A stretch of DNA of 64,000 nt from Shewanella sp. Choline-02u-19 (GCF_002836205.1 NZ_PJBE01000013.1:1860001-1924000), one strand, 5' to 3'; shown: positions 1 to 9,587, counted from the stretch's first letter. Program-made: numbers and translations. The notes: generated by a model not told the origin, from the letters alone.

Positions 1-202
1 TCGCAAGAGAAATGGTCAACTCAAATTCGCCATTATCATTGAGCGTTCCCGCAATGGTTTTAAAATGGTGAACTTCGGCGATATCGCCTTTTTTAATCGA
101 AATGAAATTGACGTTTGATTCATCATTTGTCACTTTCCAGCTTGCTGCTGACGTGACAAACGATAACGGAATGAGTAGTAATCCAATTATTATATTGTTC
201 AT
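1..202 (-). CDS. YceI-like secreted protein, 5' part only
   Basis: The reading frame opens with ATG at 202 and runs off the left edge, so only about 67 codons are visible. Residues 1-20 form a typical Sec signal peptide (MNNIIIGLLLIPLSFVTSAA). The mature start (SWKVTNDESNVNFISIKKG) matches the beginning of YceI-family domains, which are periplasmic beta-barrel-like proteins that bind isoprenoid or lipid ligands. A purine-rich ribosome site (GAGGGAGC) lies just upstream. Family is inferred from a short N-terminus only; the ligand cannot be told. Confidence 0.6.
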   Translation of the reverse strand, partial: MNNIIIGLLLIPLSFVTSAASWKVTNDESNVNFISIKKGDIAEVHHFKTIAGTLNDNGEFELTISLA

Positions 203-354
203 GGTTGCTCCCTCTAGAAAAATAGTGATAGATATCAATATGCAAAACAACATCAGCTGCTAATTTAGCACAAGCGGTTACCTCACACAGTAAATTCTAA
301 TTTCACAGTATGTGATTATTTTAGTACATGGGGCGATTTTGCTGCCGTTAAAAG

Positions 355-382
355 CAAAAATGCCACTTAATGAAGTGGCATT
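355..382 (-). terminator. Rho-independent terminator after pdxH
   Basis: A perfect 10-bp stem (359-368 with 373-382) around a 4-nt loop is followed on the minus strand by a run of T. It sits 16 bp beyond the pdxH stop codon and should end the minus-strand transcript. Confidence 0.8.
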
Positions 383-397
383 CTTACTAATAAATGA

Positions 398-1039
398 CTA
401 CGGGGCTAGTCTATCTCGCTGCCATTGACCATCGGCTGATTTAACATAAATAAATCGATCATGCAGCCTGTTCTCGCCGCCCTGCCAAAATTCAATACTT
501 TTTGGTTTAACGATGTAGCCTCCCCAAAACTTTGGCAATGGAACATCGCCATTGGCAAACTTAGCCTTCATCTCGGCGAATTTAGTTTCCAGTGCTTTCC
601 TGGCTGAAATCGGGCTAGATTGCTTGGAAACCCATGCCGCAATTTGACTGTCTTTTGGGCGAGACATGAAGTATTTCACTACTTCCGTCTTTGATAATGG
701 TTCGGCTATACCGGTTATCGCCACTTGTTTTTCTAACGTATGCCAAGGAAATAGCAAGCTTACTTGTGAATTATGAGCAATATGCTGCGCTTTACGGCTC
801 TCAAGGTTGGTAAAAAACACAAAGCCATCATTGCCAAATCTTTTAAGTAAAACAATCCGCTGAAACGGCTGACCACTTTCATCCACAGTGGCAACTGACA
901 TTGCGGTTGGATCTTTTATCTCTGAGTCCTTAACCACTTCTAGCCAAGAAGTAAAAAGGTCCATCGGATCATCAGGCACATTCTCACTGTGCATCTCTCC
1001 TAGAGAATACTCTCGCCTGATATCGCTTAGCTCTGACAT
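398..1039 (-). CDS. pdxH: Pyridoxamine 5'-phosphate oxidase
   Basis: This FMN enzyme oxidises pyridoxine or pyridoxamine 5'-phosphate to pyridoxal 5'-phosphate, the last step of vitamin B6 synthesis and salvage. The 213 residues match the usual length (about 218 in E. coli). The FMN-binding stretch RIVLLKRF...FFTNLESRKAQHI (about 62-88) is intact, as are the family end motifs FWGGYIVKP and FWQGGENRLHDR, the latter contributing substrate and FMN contacts. It lies 71 bp after speB with no clear terminator between them, so it may be partly co-transcribed with the polyamine genes. That would fit, since arginine decarboxylase needs PLP. Confidence 0.95.
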   Translation of the reverse strand: MSELSDIRREYSLGEMHSENVPDDPMDLFTSWLEVVKDSEIKDPTAMSVATVDESGQPFQRIVLLKRFGNDGFVFFTNLESRKAQHIAHNSQVSLLFPWHTLEKQVAITGIAEPLSKTEVVKYFMSRPKDSQIAAWVSKQSSPISARKALETKFAEMKAKFANGDVPLPKFWGGYIVKPKSIEFWQGGENRLHDRFIYVKSADGQWQRDRLAP

Positions 1040-1110
1040 CTATCAATCCTTTCATATTGCATGCAAAAAGAAGTACTGCAGATATTCATGTAAATACCTG
1101 TCCCAATAGC

Positions 1111-2040
1111 TTACTTAACTTTGCCGTTAGAATCAGCCCAAACATGCAATAATTCAAGCCCTAATGTGGCACCTGCCAATGCAGTGATCTCAGCACTATC
1201 ATACGCTGGTGCGACTTCCACCACATCCATACCAACGATGTTCATACCATTCAAACCACGAATGATTTTCATCGCTTTATCGCTCGTTAGACCACCACAT
1301 ACAGGTGTGCCTGTGCCTGGCGCAAATGCAGGATCTAAGCAATCAATATCAAATGTAACGTACATCGGCATATCGCCGACTCTTTCACGGATTTGTGCGA
1401 CGATTTGCTCAGCACTTTGATCATTCGCGGCGCCTGCATCAATCACTTTGAAGAGGTGGTTTGATTGATCGTACTCCGTTCTTATACCCACTTGAATAGA
1501 GTGTTCTGCAGCAATAAGGCCCTCTTTCGGTGCGTGATAAAACATCGTACCGTGGTCATACTTACTGCCTTGGCTGTAAGTGTCAGTATGCGCATCGAAA
1601 TGGAGTAACGCCATTTTTCCATGTTTTTTATAGTGAGCACGTAGTAGCGGTAAAGTAACGAAATGATCACCACCGAAACTCAATAGCGCTTTACCAGACT
1701 CAACAATTGCCGTAGCAAAATCTTCAACTCGCTTAGTAAAGTCAGCAGAGTCACCACAGTCATAAACCAGATCACCGGCATCAACCACTTTAATGTGATC
1801 ACTTAGTTTAAATTTCCAAGGCCAACGAGACTCTTCCCACGCTAAGTTAACGGAGGCTTGACGGATTGCACCCGGTCCCATGCGGCCGCCTGAACGTCCT
1901 GTGGTTGCCATATCGAAAGGCAAACCTAACACCACAACATCTGCATCACTCTCTAATGGCTTAAACTCTAATGGCAATCTTAAATAGCCAAACGCATTTG
2001 AGTAAAGCGAGTAATCAGGTTTGTCAGCGATAGTAGTCAT
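1111..2040 (-). CDS. speB: Agmatinase (agmatine ureohydrolase)
   Basis: It hydrolyses agmatine to putrescine and urea, the step after arginine decarboxylase (speA, same strand upstream). The 309-residue protein is a full-length ureohydrolase. The two-manganese site is intact: GGDH at 123-126, DAHTD at 149-153, and DIDCLDPAFAPGTGTP in the C-terminal third. It begins 24 bp after the stop of the S-adenosylmethionine decarboxylase gene, so the two are probably one transcript. Agmatinase is preferred over arginase or guanidinobutyrase because of the speA neighbourhood. Confidence 0.95.
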   Translation of the reverse strand: MTTIADKPDYSLYSNAFGYLRLPLEFKPLESDADVVVLGLPFDMATTGRSGGRMGPGAIRQASVNLAWEESRWPWKFKLSDHIKVVDAGDLVYDCGDSADFTKRVEDFATAIVESGKALLSFGGDHFVTLPLLRAHYKKHGKMALLHFDAHTDTYSQGSKYDHGTMFYHAPKEGLIAAEHSIQVGIRTEYDQSNHLFKVIDAGAANDQSAEQIVAQIRERVGDMPMYVTFDIDCLDPAFAPGTGTPVCGGLTSDKAMKIIRGLNGMNIVGMDVVEVAPAYDSAEITALAGATLGLELLHVWADSNGKVK

Positions 2041-2064
2041 AAAAGCTCCGTAAAAGGTCTAAAT

Positions 2065-2985
2065 TCACAATATATGAGCTGTTAACTTGTCGCTAGCAGC
2101 TTGAATGTAATGTTTATAATTAAAATAATTAGTTGTATTAAGCTGCAGGTCACAACGAGCTACTTCAATATGTTCAGGAAAGCCACTCGTGCTAATTTGT
2201 TGATTAACACCGATCACATCCCAACTACGGGGGTGTAAGATATTTAACATGGCGGTGAATATATTGAACGCATACAGCTCAAAGTTCAAGTTCGTTTCAA
2301 TACTGACATAAGCACTTTGTGCTTGAGGTGTAATATGAACGGTTAAGAACTGTTCGCCATTCAAACCATTTACTGAGTAGCCACAAGGATCGAAAAGGTG
2401 ATCATCAAAAATGAAATCGGGTAATAATGCGTGTAGATTGAGCAGGCTCAATATCATCGGCTTGATTTGATGGGGTTGACGAAGGTAATCAGCGACCTCG
2501 CCTTTGATATGATACATCAACAAACTAGTGCTACTGCTGAGTTTTTCAGTCATTTCGCTGCAAAAAAGATAATGGTGATGGCCATCTAAATGACCCACAC
2601 GATATGCGGTTCCGCTTAGCCTAGATTGTAATTGTTTAGCGTCATCTTCAAAGTGTGTAGATTGAAGGTGAGACAAAAACTCGCTCTTTCTCTGATAGTT
2701 AAATGATGAAATATTATCTGCACCGATTTCATCAATCAAAAAAATGCCAGCTTTAACTAGGTTGGTATTGCCACATGTAATGAGTAATAGTTTGTTATCC
2801 CAAACAAAAAGGCTAGATTCACTTAAGATATAAGCATCACAGTCGTCATTTGACATGACGGAAAGAATATCTGCTCCTGCTAGTGTAAGTCCACGATCCC
2901 AGAACGCACGTTCATAGCTTCGTAGTGAACGAACTCCACATTTGACTCGGAGCTCGATTTTCTTTTCTGAACCTTCAAAAAACAT
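2065..2985 (-). CDS. speD: S-adenosylmethionine decarboxylase proenzyme, eukaryotic type
   Basis: It supplies decarboxylated S-adenosylmethionine for spermidine synthesis. The sequence resembles the eukaryotic enzyme, not the short bacterial SpeD. The N-terminus FFEGSEKKIE carries the two conserved glutamates (E4, E7). LSESSLFV (54-61) contains the self-cleavage site E56/S57, where the serine becomes the catalytic pyruvoyl group. CG at 71-72 matches the conserved catalytic cysteine. PCGYSVNG and HITPQ...YVSIETN carry the processing Ser and His. Length (306) is close to the eukaryotic proenzyme (about 330). It sits between speA and speB. No spermidine synthase gene is visible here, so the acceptor enzyme must be elsewhere. 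Confidence 0.88.
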   Translation of the reverse strand: MFFEGSEKKIELRVKCGVRSLRSYERAFWDRGLTLAGADILSVMSNDDCDAYILSESSLFVWDNKLLLITCGNTNLVKAGIFLIDEIGADNISSFNYQRKSEFLSHLQSTHFEDDAKQLQSRLSGTAYRVGHLDGHHHYLFCSEMTEKLSSSTSLLMYHIKGEVADYLRQPHQIKPMILSLLNLHALLPDFIFDDHLFDPCGYSVNGLNGEQFLTVHITPQAQSAYVSIETNLNFELYAFNIFTAMLNILHPRSWDVIGVNQQISTSGFPEHIEVARCDLQLNTTNYFNYKHYIQAASDKLTAHIL

Positions 2986-3002
2986 CTAGCTACTCTTTTT
3001 TG

Positions 3003-3045
3003 CGTAAAAAATAAGACCAGCGCTGAGTACACTCAACACTGGTCT
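3003..3045 (-). terminator. Terminator or attenuator between speA and speD
   Basis: On the minus strand the arms (3014-3028 and 3031-3045) pair over 15 bp when G-U pairs are allowed, followed by a T-rich run. It should separate, or reduce, speA read-through into the downstream decarboxylase and speB. Confidence 0.75.
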
Positions 3046-3072
3046 GATAAAACTCAACATCTATCTAAACGA

Positions 3073-4983
3073 TCAAAAATCTTCTAGATACGTGTACCCT
3101 TTTAAGCCTAACTGCAGCTCTTCAAGAATACTACTGCGCTCATCTTCATCAATATGCTTATTAACTAATTCTTCGTAAGTTCTCATAAATGAAACCGCTT
3201 CCAAATTCACATACCTAAGCACATCTGCGACCGTGTCCCCTTCTAATACCGAATCAATATTAGTGCGGCCATTTTCATCAATTCGAACCACTGCAGAGTT
3301 AGTATCGCCAAATAAGTTATGCATGTCGCCTAAGATTTCTTGATATGCCCCGACTAAAAAGAAGCCTATAAGGTAAGGGCTTTCTTGCGTCCAAGCAGGT
3401 ACTGGCAGCGTGGTTTCAATACCTTGTCCATCAACATATTGATCAACAATACCGTCAGAGTCACAGGTAATATCAAGCATTACCGCGCGGCGTTCAGGTG
3501 CTTTATCTAATCCTGAAAGGGGTAATACCGGAAAGACTTGATCAATCCCCCATGCATCAGGCAATGACTGAAACAATGAAAAATTAACAAAGAACTTATC
3601 GGCTAACTTTTCGTTTAACTCATCAATAACCGGACGATGGAAACGATATTTCGGACTCATGCTGCCTTGTAACTCATGGCATACACGCAAGTTAATTTGC
3701 TCTGCCCAGGCTCTATCTGCAAGGCTCAGTTGTCCTAATGCAAATAGAGAATGCGCTTCACTAAGATCGCTTTGACAGTCATGGAAAATTTCGATTAATG
3801 CTCTTTGATCCGCTTTACCACTCACTTCAGTCCAAGATTGCCACATATTTTGTAGCAATTGTGGTGCATCATCGCTTGGAGGTAAGATGTTTTCCGGCTT
3901 ATATGACTCAGTACCGATAACATCTGTCAATAATACCGCGTGATGTGCGGTTAAGTAGCGGCCAGATTCTGAGATAATCCTCGGCATCGGCTGCTCATAT
4001 TCTTTACACATATCATTAAGCACGCTAACGATATTGTTAGCATACTCAGTTAAACCGTAGTTCATCGAGTTTGCGCTTTGACTACGGGTACCGTCGTAAT
4101 CAACCGCCAGCCCACCGCCAACATCAAAGCACTTAACATTGGCGCCTAGTTTCATTAATTCACAATAAAAACGGCCGGCTTCACTTACGCCTTGGCGAAT
4201 ATCTCGAATATTGGCAATTTGCGATCCTAGATGAAAATGCAATAACTCTAATGAGTCCAACATACCTGCATATTTCAATTCATCGATAACTTTGAGAACT
4301 TGTGCGGCTGACAGCCCAAATTTAGACTTTTCGCCGCCACTCGCCTGCCACTTACCTTTGCCTTGAAATGCTAAACGCACTCTTAAGCCGAGTCTCGGCG
4401 TCACGCCAAGCTCTTTAGCTTGTTCTAGCACCACTTTAAGCTCAGACATTTTCTCAAGCACAATGTAAACCTTATGCCCAAGCTTCTCGCCAATTAATGC
4501 TAAGCGAATATATTCTTTGTCTTTATAACCATTGCAGATAATCACAGAGCTGGCTTTTTGAGCCATTGCAAGAACAGCCATTAATTCAGGCTTACTTCCC
4601 GCCTCAAGCCCTAATTGCGGCACTTCTTTTTCAACCTGACTCGCCAAGATCTCTTCAACAACCGTTTGTTGTTGATTCACCTTAATCGGGTAAACTAATA
4701 GATAGTCAGCTTCATATTGGTACTTTTGAATCGCCTGATTAAACGCCTGGCACAGACTATTAACTCTGTGATGAAGGATCTGTGGAAATCGAACTAAAAC
4801 AGGCAGAGCAACGCCCGCTTTAACCATGTCTTTGGCAAGTTCATTTAACCCAATTTTACAATCAGGACGACTAGGATCTGGAGAGGCTGTCACTTCTCCC
4901 TCATCACTAATACCATAGAGCCCTTGGCTCCAATAGTTTACGTTGTAACTTGCACGTGCATCATCAATAGACCAATTGCTCAT
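3073..4983 (-). CDS. speA: Biosynthetic arginine decarboxylase
   Basis: It converts arginine to agmatine, the first step of the agmatine route to putrescine, using PLP and magnesium. The 636 residues match the family (about 630-660). The PLP lysine is K101 in YPIKVNQQQ. The fold III motifs HFHLGSQI and FDVGGGLAVDYDG are intact, and so is the C-terminal region ending LQLGLKGYTYLEDF. It heads the minus-strand polyamine cluster speA - speD - speB. The 537-bp region upstream is shared with the divergent cvfB-like gene and probably holds both promoters. Confidence 0.97.
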   Translation of the reverse strand: MSNWSIDDARASYNVNYWSQGLYGISDEGEVTASPDPSRPDCKIGLNELAKDMVKAGVALPVLVRFPQILHHRVNSLCQAFNQAIQKYQYEADYLLVYPIKVNQQQTVVEEILASQVEKEVPQLGLEAGSKPELMAVLAMAQKASSVIICNGYKDKEYIRLALIGEKLGHKVYIVLEKMSELKVVLEQAKELGVTPRLGLRVRLAFQGKGKWQASGGEKSKFGLSAAQVLKVIDELKYAGMLDSLELLHFHLGSQIANIRDIRQGVSEAGRFYCELMKLGANVKCFDVGGGLAVDYDGTRSQSANSMNYGLTEYANNIVSVLNDMCKEYEQPMPRIISESGRYLTAHHAVLLTDVIGTESYKPENILPPSDDAPQLLQNMWQSWTEVSGKADQRALIEIFHDCQSDLSEAHSLFALGQLSLADRAWAEQINLRVCHELQGSMSPKYRFHRPVIDELNEKLADKFFVNFSLFQSLPDAWGIDQVFPVLPLSGLDKAPERRAVMLDITCDSDGIVDQYVDGQGIETTLPVPAWTQESPYLIGFFLVGAYQEILGDMHNLFGDTNSAVVRIDENGRTNIDSVLEGDTVADVLRYVNLEAVSFMRTYEELVNKHIDEDERSSILEELQLGLKGYTYLEDF

Positions 4984-5520
4984 ATTTTCCTAACCTGCCT
5001 ATTTAACCTATATAACGTCAAACAAAGCCCATTGCTCCATTTAACCATCTTATTACTCTGTGCCATTCACGAAAAAATGACTAACTCTATGTCCTGTGCT
5101 GCTGCACTTACCGCCTTTACGCGCACTAAAATCTGACGTTGCTAGCTGATAAACATAGCATGTAAAACGCGTGGGTTGAATTCATCACTGCGTTTTTGTC
5201 GGTGGTAACCTTGTTAAACACCGAGCAAACATTACGTATTATTAACGCTATTTGACCGTGTTTTTTGGGGCGCAATTAAACCTTGAGGAGTTGAATAAAT
5301 CAAGCTTAACCTTAAGGATCTAAGCAAAAATATTCGTATCGCTTGACCTAACGGACCAAACCATGACCACAACAACAAAACGCCCCCTAAAATGACCTCA
5401 TTTATTCAGGCTAAATCACATCTTCTCTGTATTAGTGCATTGTGACTAAAGCATATTGAAATGAATTCCACTATAATCGCTGCAGAAGTTAGTTGTCATA
5501 GTTAAAAAGTAGAGAGAAAC
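4984..5520. promoter_or_regulatory. Divergent intergenic region, speA / cvfB-like gene
   Basis: This 537-bp stretch lies between two genes that read away from each other, so it must hold both promoters and the speA leader. I see no convincing coding frame. A short plus-strand frame crossing the speA start (to 5136) looks like chance. No recognisable operator or riboswitch could be assigned by eye. Confidence 0.5.
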
Positions 5521-6354
5521 ATGATTGAGATAGGCAAACCCTGCAAGCTCGAAGTTGTCAAACAAGTTGAATTTGGCGTTTATTTAGATGCCAAGGACTT
5601 AGGTCAGGTGCTGCTCCCGAGCAAAGTCGTCCCGAAAGAGTGCCATGTCGGCGATATGGTCAACGTGTTTCTCTATTTAGATTCTGAAGACATGGTTATT
5701 GCAACGACTAAACGTGCATTAGGACAGGTAGGCCAGTTTGCCTTTTTGGAAGCAAAAGTGAATGGTCCCTACGGATGTTTTCTTGATTGGGGATTAGACA
5801 AAGATCTACTGCTACCTTTTGGCGAGCAACATCGTGAAATTGAAGAAGGTAAATCATACCTTGTCTATATCTATACCAGTCACGTTGATGACCGCATTGT
5901 AGCCTCCTCTAAAGTCGATAAGTTCTTAGATTTAACAGAACCTACTTATGAAGACGGTGAAGAAGTGAGTCTTATTATTGGTGGAACCACTGATCTTGGC
6001 TTTAAGGCGATAATCAACAATGCACATTGGGGTGTACTTTATACCAATGAAGTCTTCACTCGTCTTAGCTTTGGTCAAAAAATCAAAGGCTTTGTTAAGC
6101 GTGTTAGAAGCGATGGTAAAATTGATTTATCTTTGCAGAAAGGCGTCAAAGAAGAGTTAGATCAACATTCAACAACCATCTTGTTTAAATTAAAACAAGC
6201 TGGCGGTTTTTTACCTCTCAATGATAAAACAGATGCTGAAGTCATATACTCTCAACTTTCTATGAGTAAAAAAGCCTTCAAAAAGAGTATTGGTGGCTTG
6301 TATAAGAAAGAGCAGATCACTATCTCACCCGAAGGGATCCGCTTAGTCGATTAA
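5521..6354 (+). CDS. CvfB-family S1 RNA-binding protein
   Basis: The 277-residue protein has repeated S1-like OB-fold segments: GVYLDAKDLGQVLLPSK (about 19-35), FLDWGLDKDLLLPF (about 87-100) and WGVLYTNEVF / GFVKRVRSDGKIDLSLQ (about 176-207). A C-terminal winged-helix region follows (AEVIYSQLSMSKKAFKKSIGG). This is the CvfB/YitL architecture. Members bind RNA and affect expression of virulence or stress genes; the precise role here is unknown. It is transcribed alone and closed by a strong terminator. Confidence 0.85.
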   Translation: MIEIGKPCKLEVVKQVEFGVYLDAKDLGQVLLPSKVVPKECHVGDMVNVFLYLDSEDMVIATTKRALGQVGQFAFLEAKVNGPYGCFLDWGLDKDLLLPFGEQHREIEEGKSYLVYIYTSHVDDRIVASSKVDKFLDLTEPTYEDGEEVSLIIGGTTDLGFKAIINNAHWGVLYTNEVFTRLSFGQKIKGFVKRVRSDGKIDLSLQKGVKEELDQHSTTILFKLKQAGGFLPLNDKTDAEVIYSQLSMSKKAFKKSIGGLYKKEQITISPEGIRLVD

Positions 6355-6432
6355 TATCTGACTGTGTAGCCTGTATAAACGGCTATAAATACAGCGATTA
6401 TAGGTGATGTAAGTTAAACCACCTTTGCATTG

Positions 6433-6469
6433 AAGCATGGCTCTGTTATAACAAAGCCATGCTTTTTTA
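6433..6469 (+). terminator. Terminator after cvfB-like gene
   Basis: A stem AAGCATGGCT / AGCCATGCTT, with further pairing in the loop, is followed by six T on the plus strand, 80 bp after the stop codon. It ends 14 bp before the next gene, so yceH is transcribed separately or only by read-through. Confidence 0.85.
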
Positions 6470-6482
6470 TTAAGGGATCAAA

Positions 6483-7157
6483 ATGGAACTTACTCAACAT
6501 GAAGCACGGATTATTGGTGTGCTACTCGAGAAAGAGCTCACCACGCCTGAACAGTACCCTTTATCTCTCAATAGTTTGACGTCCGGTTGCAATCAAAAGT
6601 CTAGCAGAGAACCCGTGCTTAACTTAAGCGAATCAGACGTTCAAAATACACTCGATAGCCTCACAAAAAAACGCCTAATTTCAGACCAATCTGGCTTTGG
6701 TAGTCGAGTACTCAAATATAAGCACCGTTTCTGTAATACTGAATTTAGTGATTTGCGGTTAAATCCTGCGCAACTGGCCATTGTTTGTCTGCTATTACTC
6801 CGCGGCCCACAAACACCAGGAGAATTAAGAACGCGTAGTAATCGATTACATGAATTTGGCGACGTAAGTGAAGTTGAACATGCACTAATTGAGCTCGCTC
6901 GCAGAGAAACGCCACTCGTTGCTCTGTTAGCCAAAGAGCCCGGAAAAAGAGAAGCACGTTATTGTCAGCTTTTCACCCCCTGCATTACAAACGTAGAATC
7001 TAGCGCCTTATTGCCTATCGAAGCAGTAAAGCCTGACAATTCACAGCAGGGACTGAGCGACAAAGTCGCTAAGCTCGAAATTGAAGTCAGTGAGTTAAAG
7101 ATACTGGTACAACAGCTTCTGGCAACACAAGCCGATACCGAGTTAAATAATCATTAA
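6483..7157 (+). CDS. yceH: YceH-family protein (DUF480)
   Basis: The 224-residue protein begins with the family signature: MELTQHEARIIGVLLEKE, then TPEQYPLSLNSL and CNQKSSREPV. It consists of two winged-helix-like halves (about 1-80 and 95-170). The C-terminus (about 185-220) is a predicted coiled coil (KVAKLEIEVSELKILVQQLL). The molecular role of YceH is not established; the fold suggests nucleic-acid binding. The start ATG at 6483 follows a purine-rich stretch (AAGGGATCAAA). Confidence 0.9.
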   Translation: MELTQHEARIIGVLLEKELTTPEQYPLSLNSLTSGCNQKSSREPVLNLSESDVQNTLDSLTKKRLISDQSGFGSRVLKYKHRFCNTEFSDLRLNPAQLAIVCLLLLRGPQTPGELRTRSNRLHEFGDVSEVEHALIELARRETPLVALLAKEPGKREARYCQLFTPCITNVESSALLPIEAVKPDNSQQGLSDKVAKLEIEVSELKILVQQLLATQADTELNNH

Positions 7158-7243
7158 TCCACAATAGCTCACCAATGATTAGCGCCCGTCAGTTCTGGTG
7201 TTAATCTGTTAGCCGTTTTAATTCCACATATTAAGGGAATAGT

Positions 7244-8077
7244 TTGGAAAACAGTAAACACAGCAATGATTTGCGCAATACGCTTTTACTTGCCCAATTT
7301 GAAGTCAAAAAAATGTTATTCAACCCTAGAGGGATGATTGCGCTTGCCGCTTTTGCTCTCGTTTGGTTACTTATTTTGCTCTATCCAATCCGCGGAGCAT
7401 CAGAGTTTTTAATCACTCCCCACTACAAAGATCTTATCGAAGGCATATTTGGGCCGGACGTTGTCAGTGAATTGTTCAAATGGTCTGTCGCTGAATTGGC
7501 TATTTATTGGATTGCAGCGCTGTACCTTTTTCCAATGTTCAGTATCTTTATTGCAGCTGATCAGTTCTCCTCTGACAAATCTCGCGGTACATTCCGCTTC
7601 TTAACGCTTAGAACCAGTAGAGAAAGTATTTTCTTCGGCCGTTTTTTAGGCCACATGACAATCCAAACAATTTTAGTTTCTTTAACGGTGTTAGCCACTA
7701 TTGCGCTCGCAGTGAGTAGAGAAACAGCACTATTAATGCCCGCTATAACCAGTGGCATATTGGTTATCGTCAACCTTGTTATAGTAATTTTACCCTATAC
7801 CGCATTAATGGCGATACTCTCGCTCTATGCAAACTCAGCGCGTCAAGCAACCATATATGCCATTCTTATTTGGGCTGCAATGTCGATAACAATCGCTGTC
7901 ATCAATAACTTCCTACCCATTATTAGTGAATTAAAATGGATCCTTCCAGGCTCTCAGATTTCATTAATGATTAACACCCAAGGCTTAGGCAGCTTTGCAT
8001 ATGCTCCTGTGGCTTTATTGCAAACAATAGTGCTTCTGTTACTAGGACGTATATATATCAAACGGAGCGCGCTATGA
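7244..8077 (+). CDS. ABC-2 type transporter permease
   Basis: This is a 277-residue membrane protein with about six hydrophobic segments (near 34-50, 95-115, 138-160, 168-188, 198-220, 250-270). It follows the ABC-2 export permease pattern, including the charged loop after the second segment (SSDKSRGTFRFLTLRTSR). The start is TTG at 7244, chosen because AAGGGAAT lies just ahead and no better ATG exists nearby. It overlaps the ATPase gene by 4 bp (ATGA), so the two are co-translated. Substrate unknown; NosY-like or antibiotic/lipid exporters share this layout. Confidence 0.85.
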   Translation: MENSKHSNDLRNTLLLAQFEVKKMLFNPRGMIALAAFALVWLLILLYPIRGASEFLITPHYKDLIEGIFGPDVVSELFKWSVAELAIYWIAALYLFPMFSIFIAADQFSSDKSRGTFRFLTLRTSRESIFFGRFLGHMTIQTILVSLTVLATIALAVSRETALLMPAITSGILVIVNLVIVILPYTALMAILSLYANSARQATIYAILIWAAMSITIAVINNFLPIISELKWILPGSQISLMINTQGLGSFAYAPVALLQTIVLLLLGRIYIKRSAL

Positions 8078-8973
8078 GACTCATTGAATGTAAAGGTTTA
8101 TCGAAATCCTACGGCAGTAAACAAGCATTAAGGCAGGTTGATCTTAACTTGGAAGCCGGAGAGCCGATTGCTTTAGTTGGACCCAATGGTGCGGGTAAAA
8201 CCACGCTATTCAGCCTTTTATGCGGTTATATAACACCGACTGATGGCGAGGTTAGTATACTGGGTCATACGCCGGGAGATAGCGCACTGCTTGGACGTGT
8301 CTCTTCTCTACCTCAAGATGCCACTCTTGATCCTAACTTTGATATCCTGACTCAACTAATGCTGTTTGCTACTTTGCAGGGTTTTTCTAAAAGTGACGCT
8401 AAATCGGAAGCCCTTAGAGTCTTATCCTTAGTCGACTTAGCCGATTGTGCCTCACAAAAGCCTAAATCATTAAGCCACGGTATGGCAAAACGAGTCGCTA
8501 TCGCTCAATCATTAATTGGTTCGCCAGAATTAGTGTTATTAGACGAACCGACTGCAGGTCTTGATCCCGCCAACGCCAAGAAAATTCGAGAATTGGTTAG
8601 AACGCTTTCAAACAAGACAACCTTTATCATCAGTTCACACAATTTAGATGAACTTGAAAAACTCTGCGGACAAGTTTTGTATCTAGAGCAAGGACAGCTA
8701 ACCCAATCAGTGTCCATGAATGATAACTTACAAAATCAGTACATTACGCTAACGATGCAGCAGTGTGATGCCGATAAAGTCGTTGATGCTGTCATGGCAC
8801 TACCTGACATAAACTCAATTGAGAAAAAACAACATAACGAGTTTTTGATAAAGCATAATAGCGAAGAGGATTATGCCATTGAAAGTGCCCTATTCGCGTT
8901 ATTCAAGCATAATAACTGGCAATATAAAGCCATCCTCAAAGGACGAACCCTTGAAGATAAACTCTTCTCTTAA
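8074..8973 (+). CDS. ABC transporter ATP-binding protein
   Basis: The partner ATPase of the permease just upstream. Walker A is GPNGAGKTT (36-44), Walker B LVLLDE (153-158), with the H-loop in FIISSHNLDELE. The signature motif reads LSHGM (133-137) instead of LSGGQ, a deviation common in ABC-2 export ATPases such as NosF-like proteins. A C-terminal extension after about 215 (QQCDADKVVDAVMALPD) is typical of CcmA-type ATPases. The substrate cannot be inferred. A terminator follows 40 bp downstream. Confidence 0.9.
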   Translation: MRLIECKGLSKSYGSKQALRQVDLNLEAGEPIALVGPNGAGKTTLFSLLCGYITPTDGEVSILGHTPGDSALLGRVSSLPQDATLDPNFDILTQLMLFATLQGFSKSDAKSEALRVLSLVDLADCASQKPKSLSHGMAKRVAIAQSLIGSPELVLLDEPTAGLDPANAKKIRELVRTLSNKTTFIISSHNLDELEKLCGQVLYLEQGQLTQSVSMNDNLQNQYITLTMQQCDADKVVDAVMALPDINSIEKKQHNEFLIKHNSEEDYAIESALFALFKHNNWQYKAILKGRTLEDKLFS

Positions 8974-9015
8974 TAAGTGACTCGCTGAATAAATGGTCTA
9001 ATGAATAATGATCGC

Positions 9016-9052
9016 ACACCACTGGTACCAAGCAAGGTACCAATGGTGTTTT
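9016..9052 (+). terminator. Terminator after ABC exporter operon
   Basis: A 14-bp stem with one mismatch (9016-9029 with 9036-9049, six-base loop) is followed by a short T run. Confidence 0.75.
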
Positions 9053-9552
9053 CAGTGTCCATTGCCCCTGTCCCGCCACTAACATCACTTTCTACAATAC
9101 TTCAAACTGCATAATACTCTTTACCCAACATTGCTTAACCCGCCAAATAACCAAAGTAAGCAGTGCTCTCCATTACATTGATTGTAGATAATGGTGGTCC
9201 GTGAAAAAATCCATAACACGGAATAATGCTCAATCGATAGTCACCATTAATGCCTAGTACTTAGCTTAAGTATTTAAACGCCCTCCGAATGAACGGACAC
9301 TTAATGCAATCGCTATCAATCGCCTTGCAGCTGGCAAGCGGATTGTGACTGAAATAACGAAAACAGCGTAGAAAACTAACATCCACCCATAGAGTCGTAC
9401 GATGGTACTTTTAGGCTAGTAGCGTTTATGCAAGCAAGACAGAGCATGTTTTGTGTTTAGGGGCGTAACTAGATTAGGTAAAACGGAGTGATACTGAGAT
9501 TTACATTTTATTGCGGAATTAAGCTGGGAATGAAATGTTTTTTAAAATACAG
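9053..9552. other. 500-bp non-coding stretch
   Basis: No open frame with a credible start, no recognisable RNA gene and no clear repeat were seen between the ABC exporter terminator and the csp terminator. Confidence 0.5.
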
Positions 9553-9587
9553 AAAAGAAAAAAGAGCCGTGATAAATCACGGCTCTT
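9553..9587 (-). terminator. Terminator after cold-shock gene
   Basis: A perfect stem (9562-9572 with 9577-9587, loop TAAA) is followed on the minus strand by an uninterrupted T-rich run. It lies 43 bp past the csp stop codon. Confidence 0.9.

Noticed and set aside
888..1109. Plus-strand frame over pdxH
   Set aside because: It is antisense to a well-supported gene and has no ribosome site or family match.
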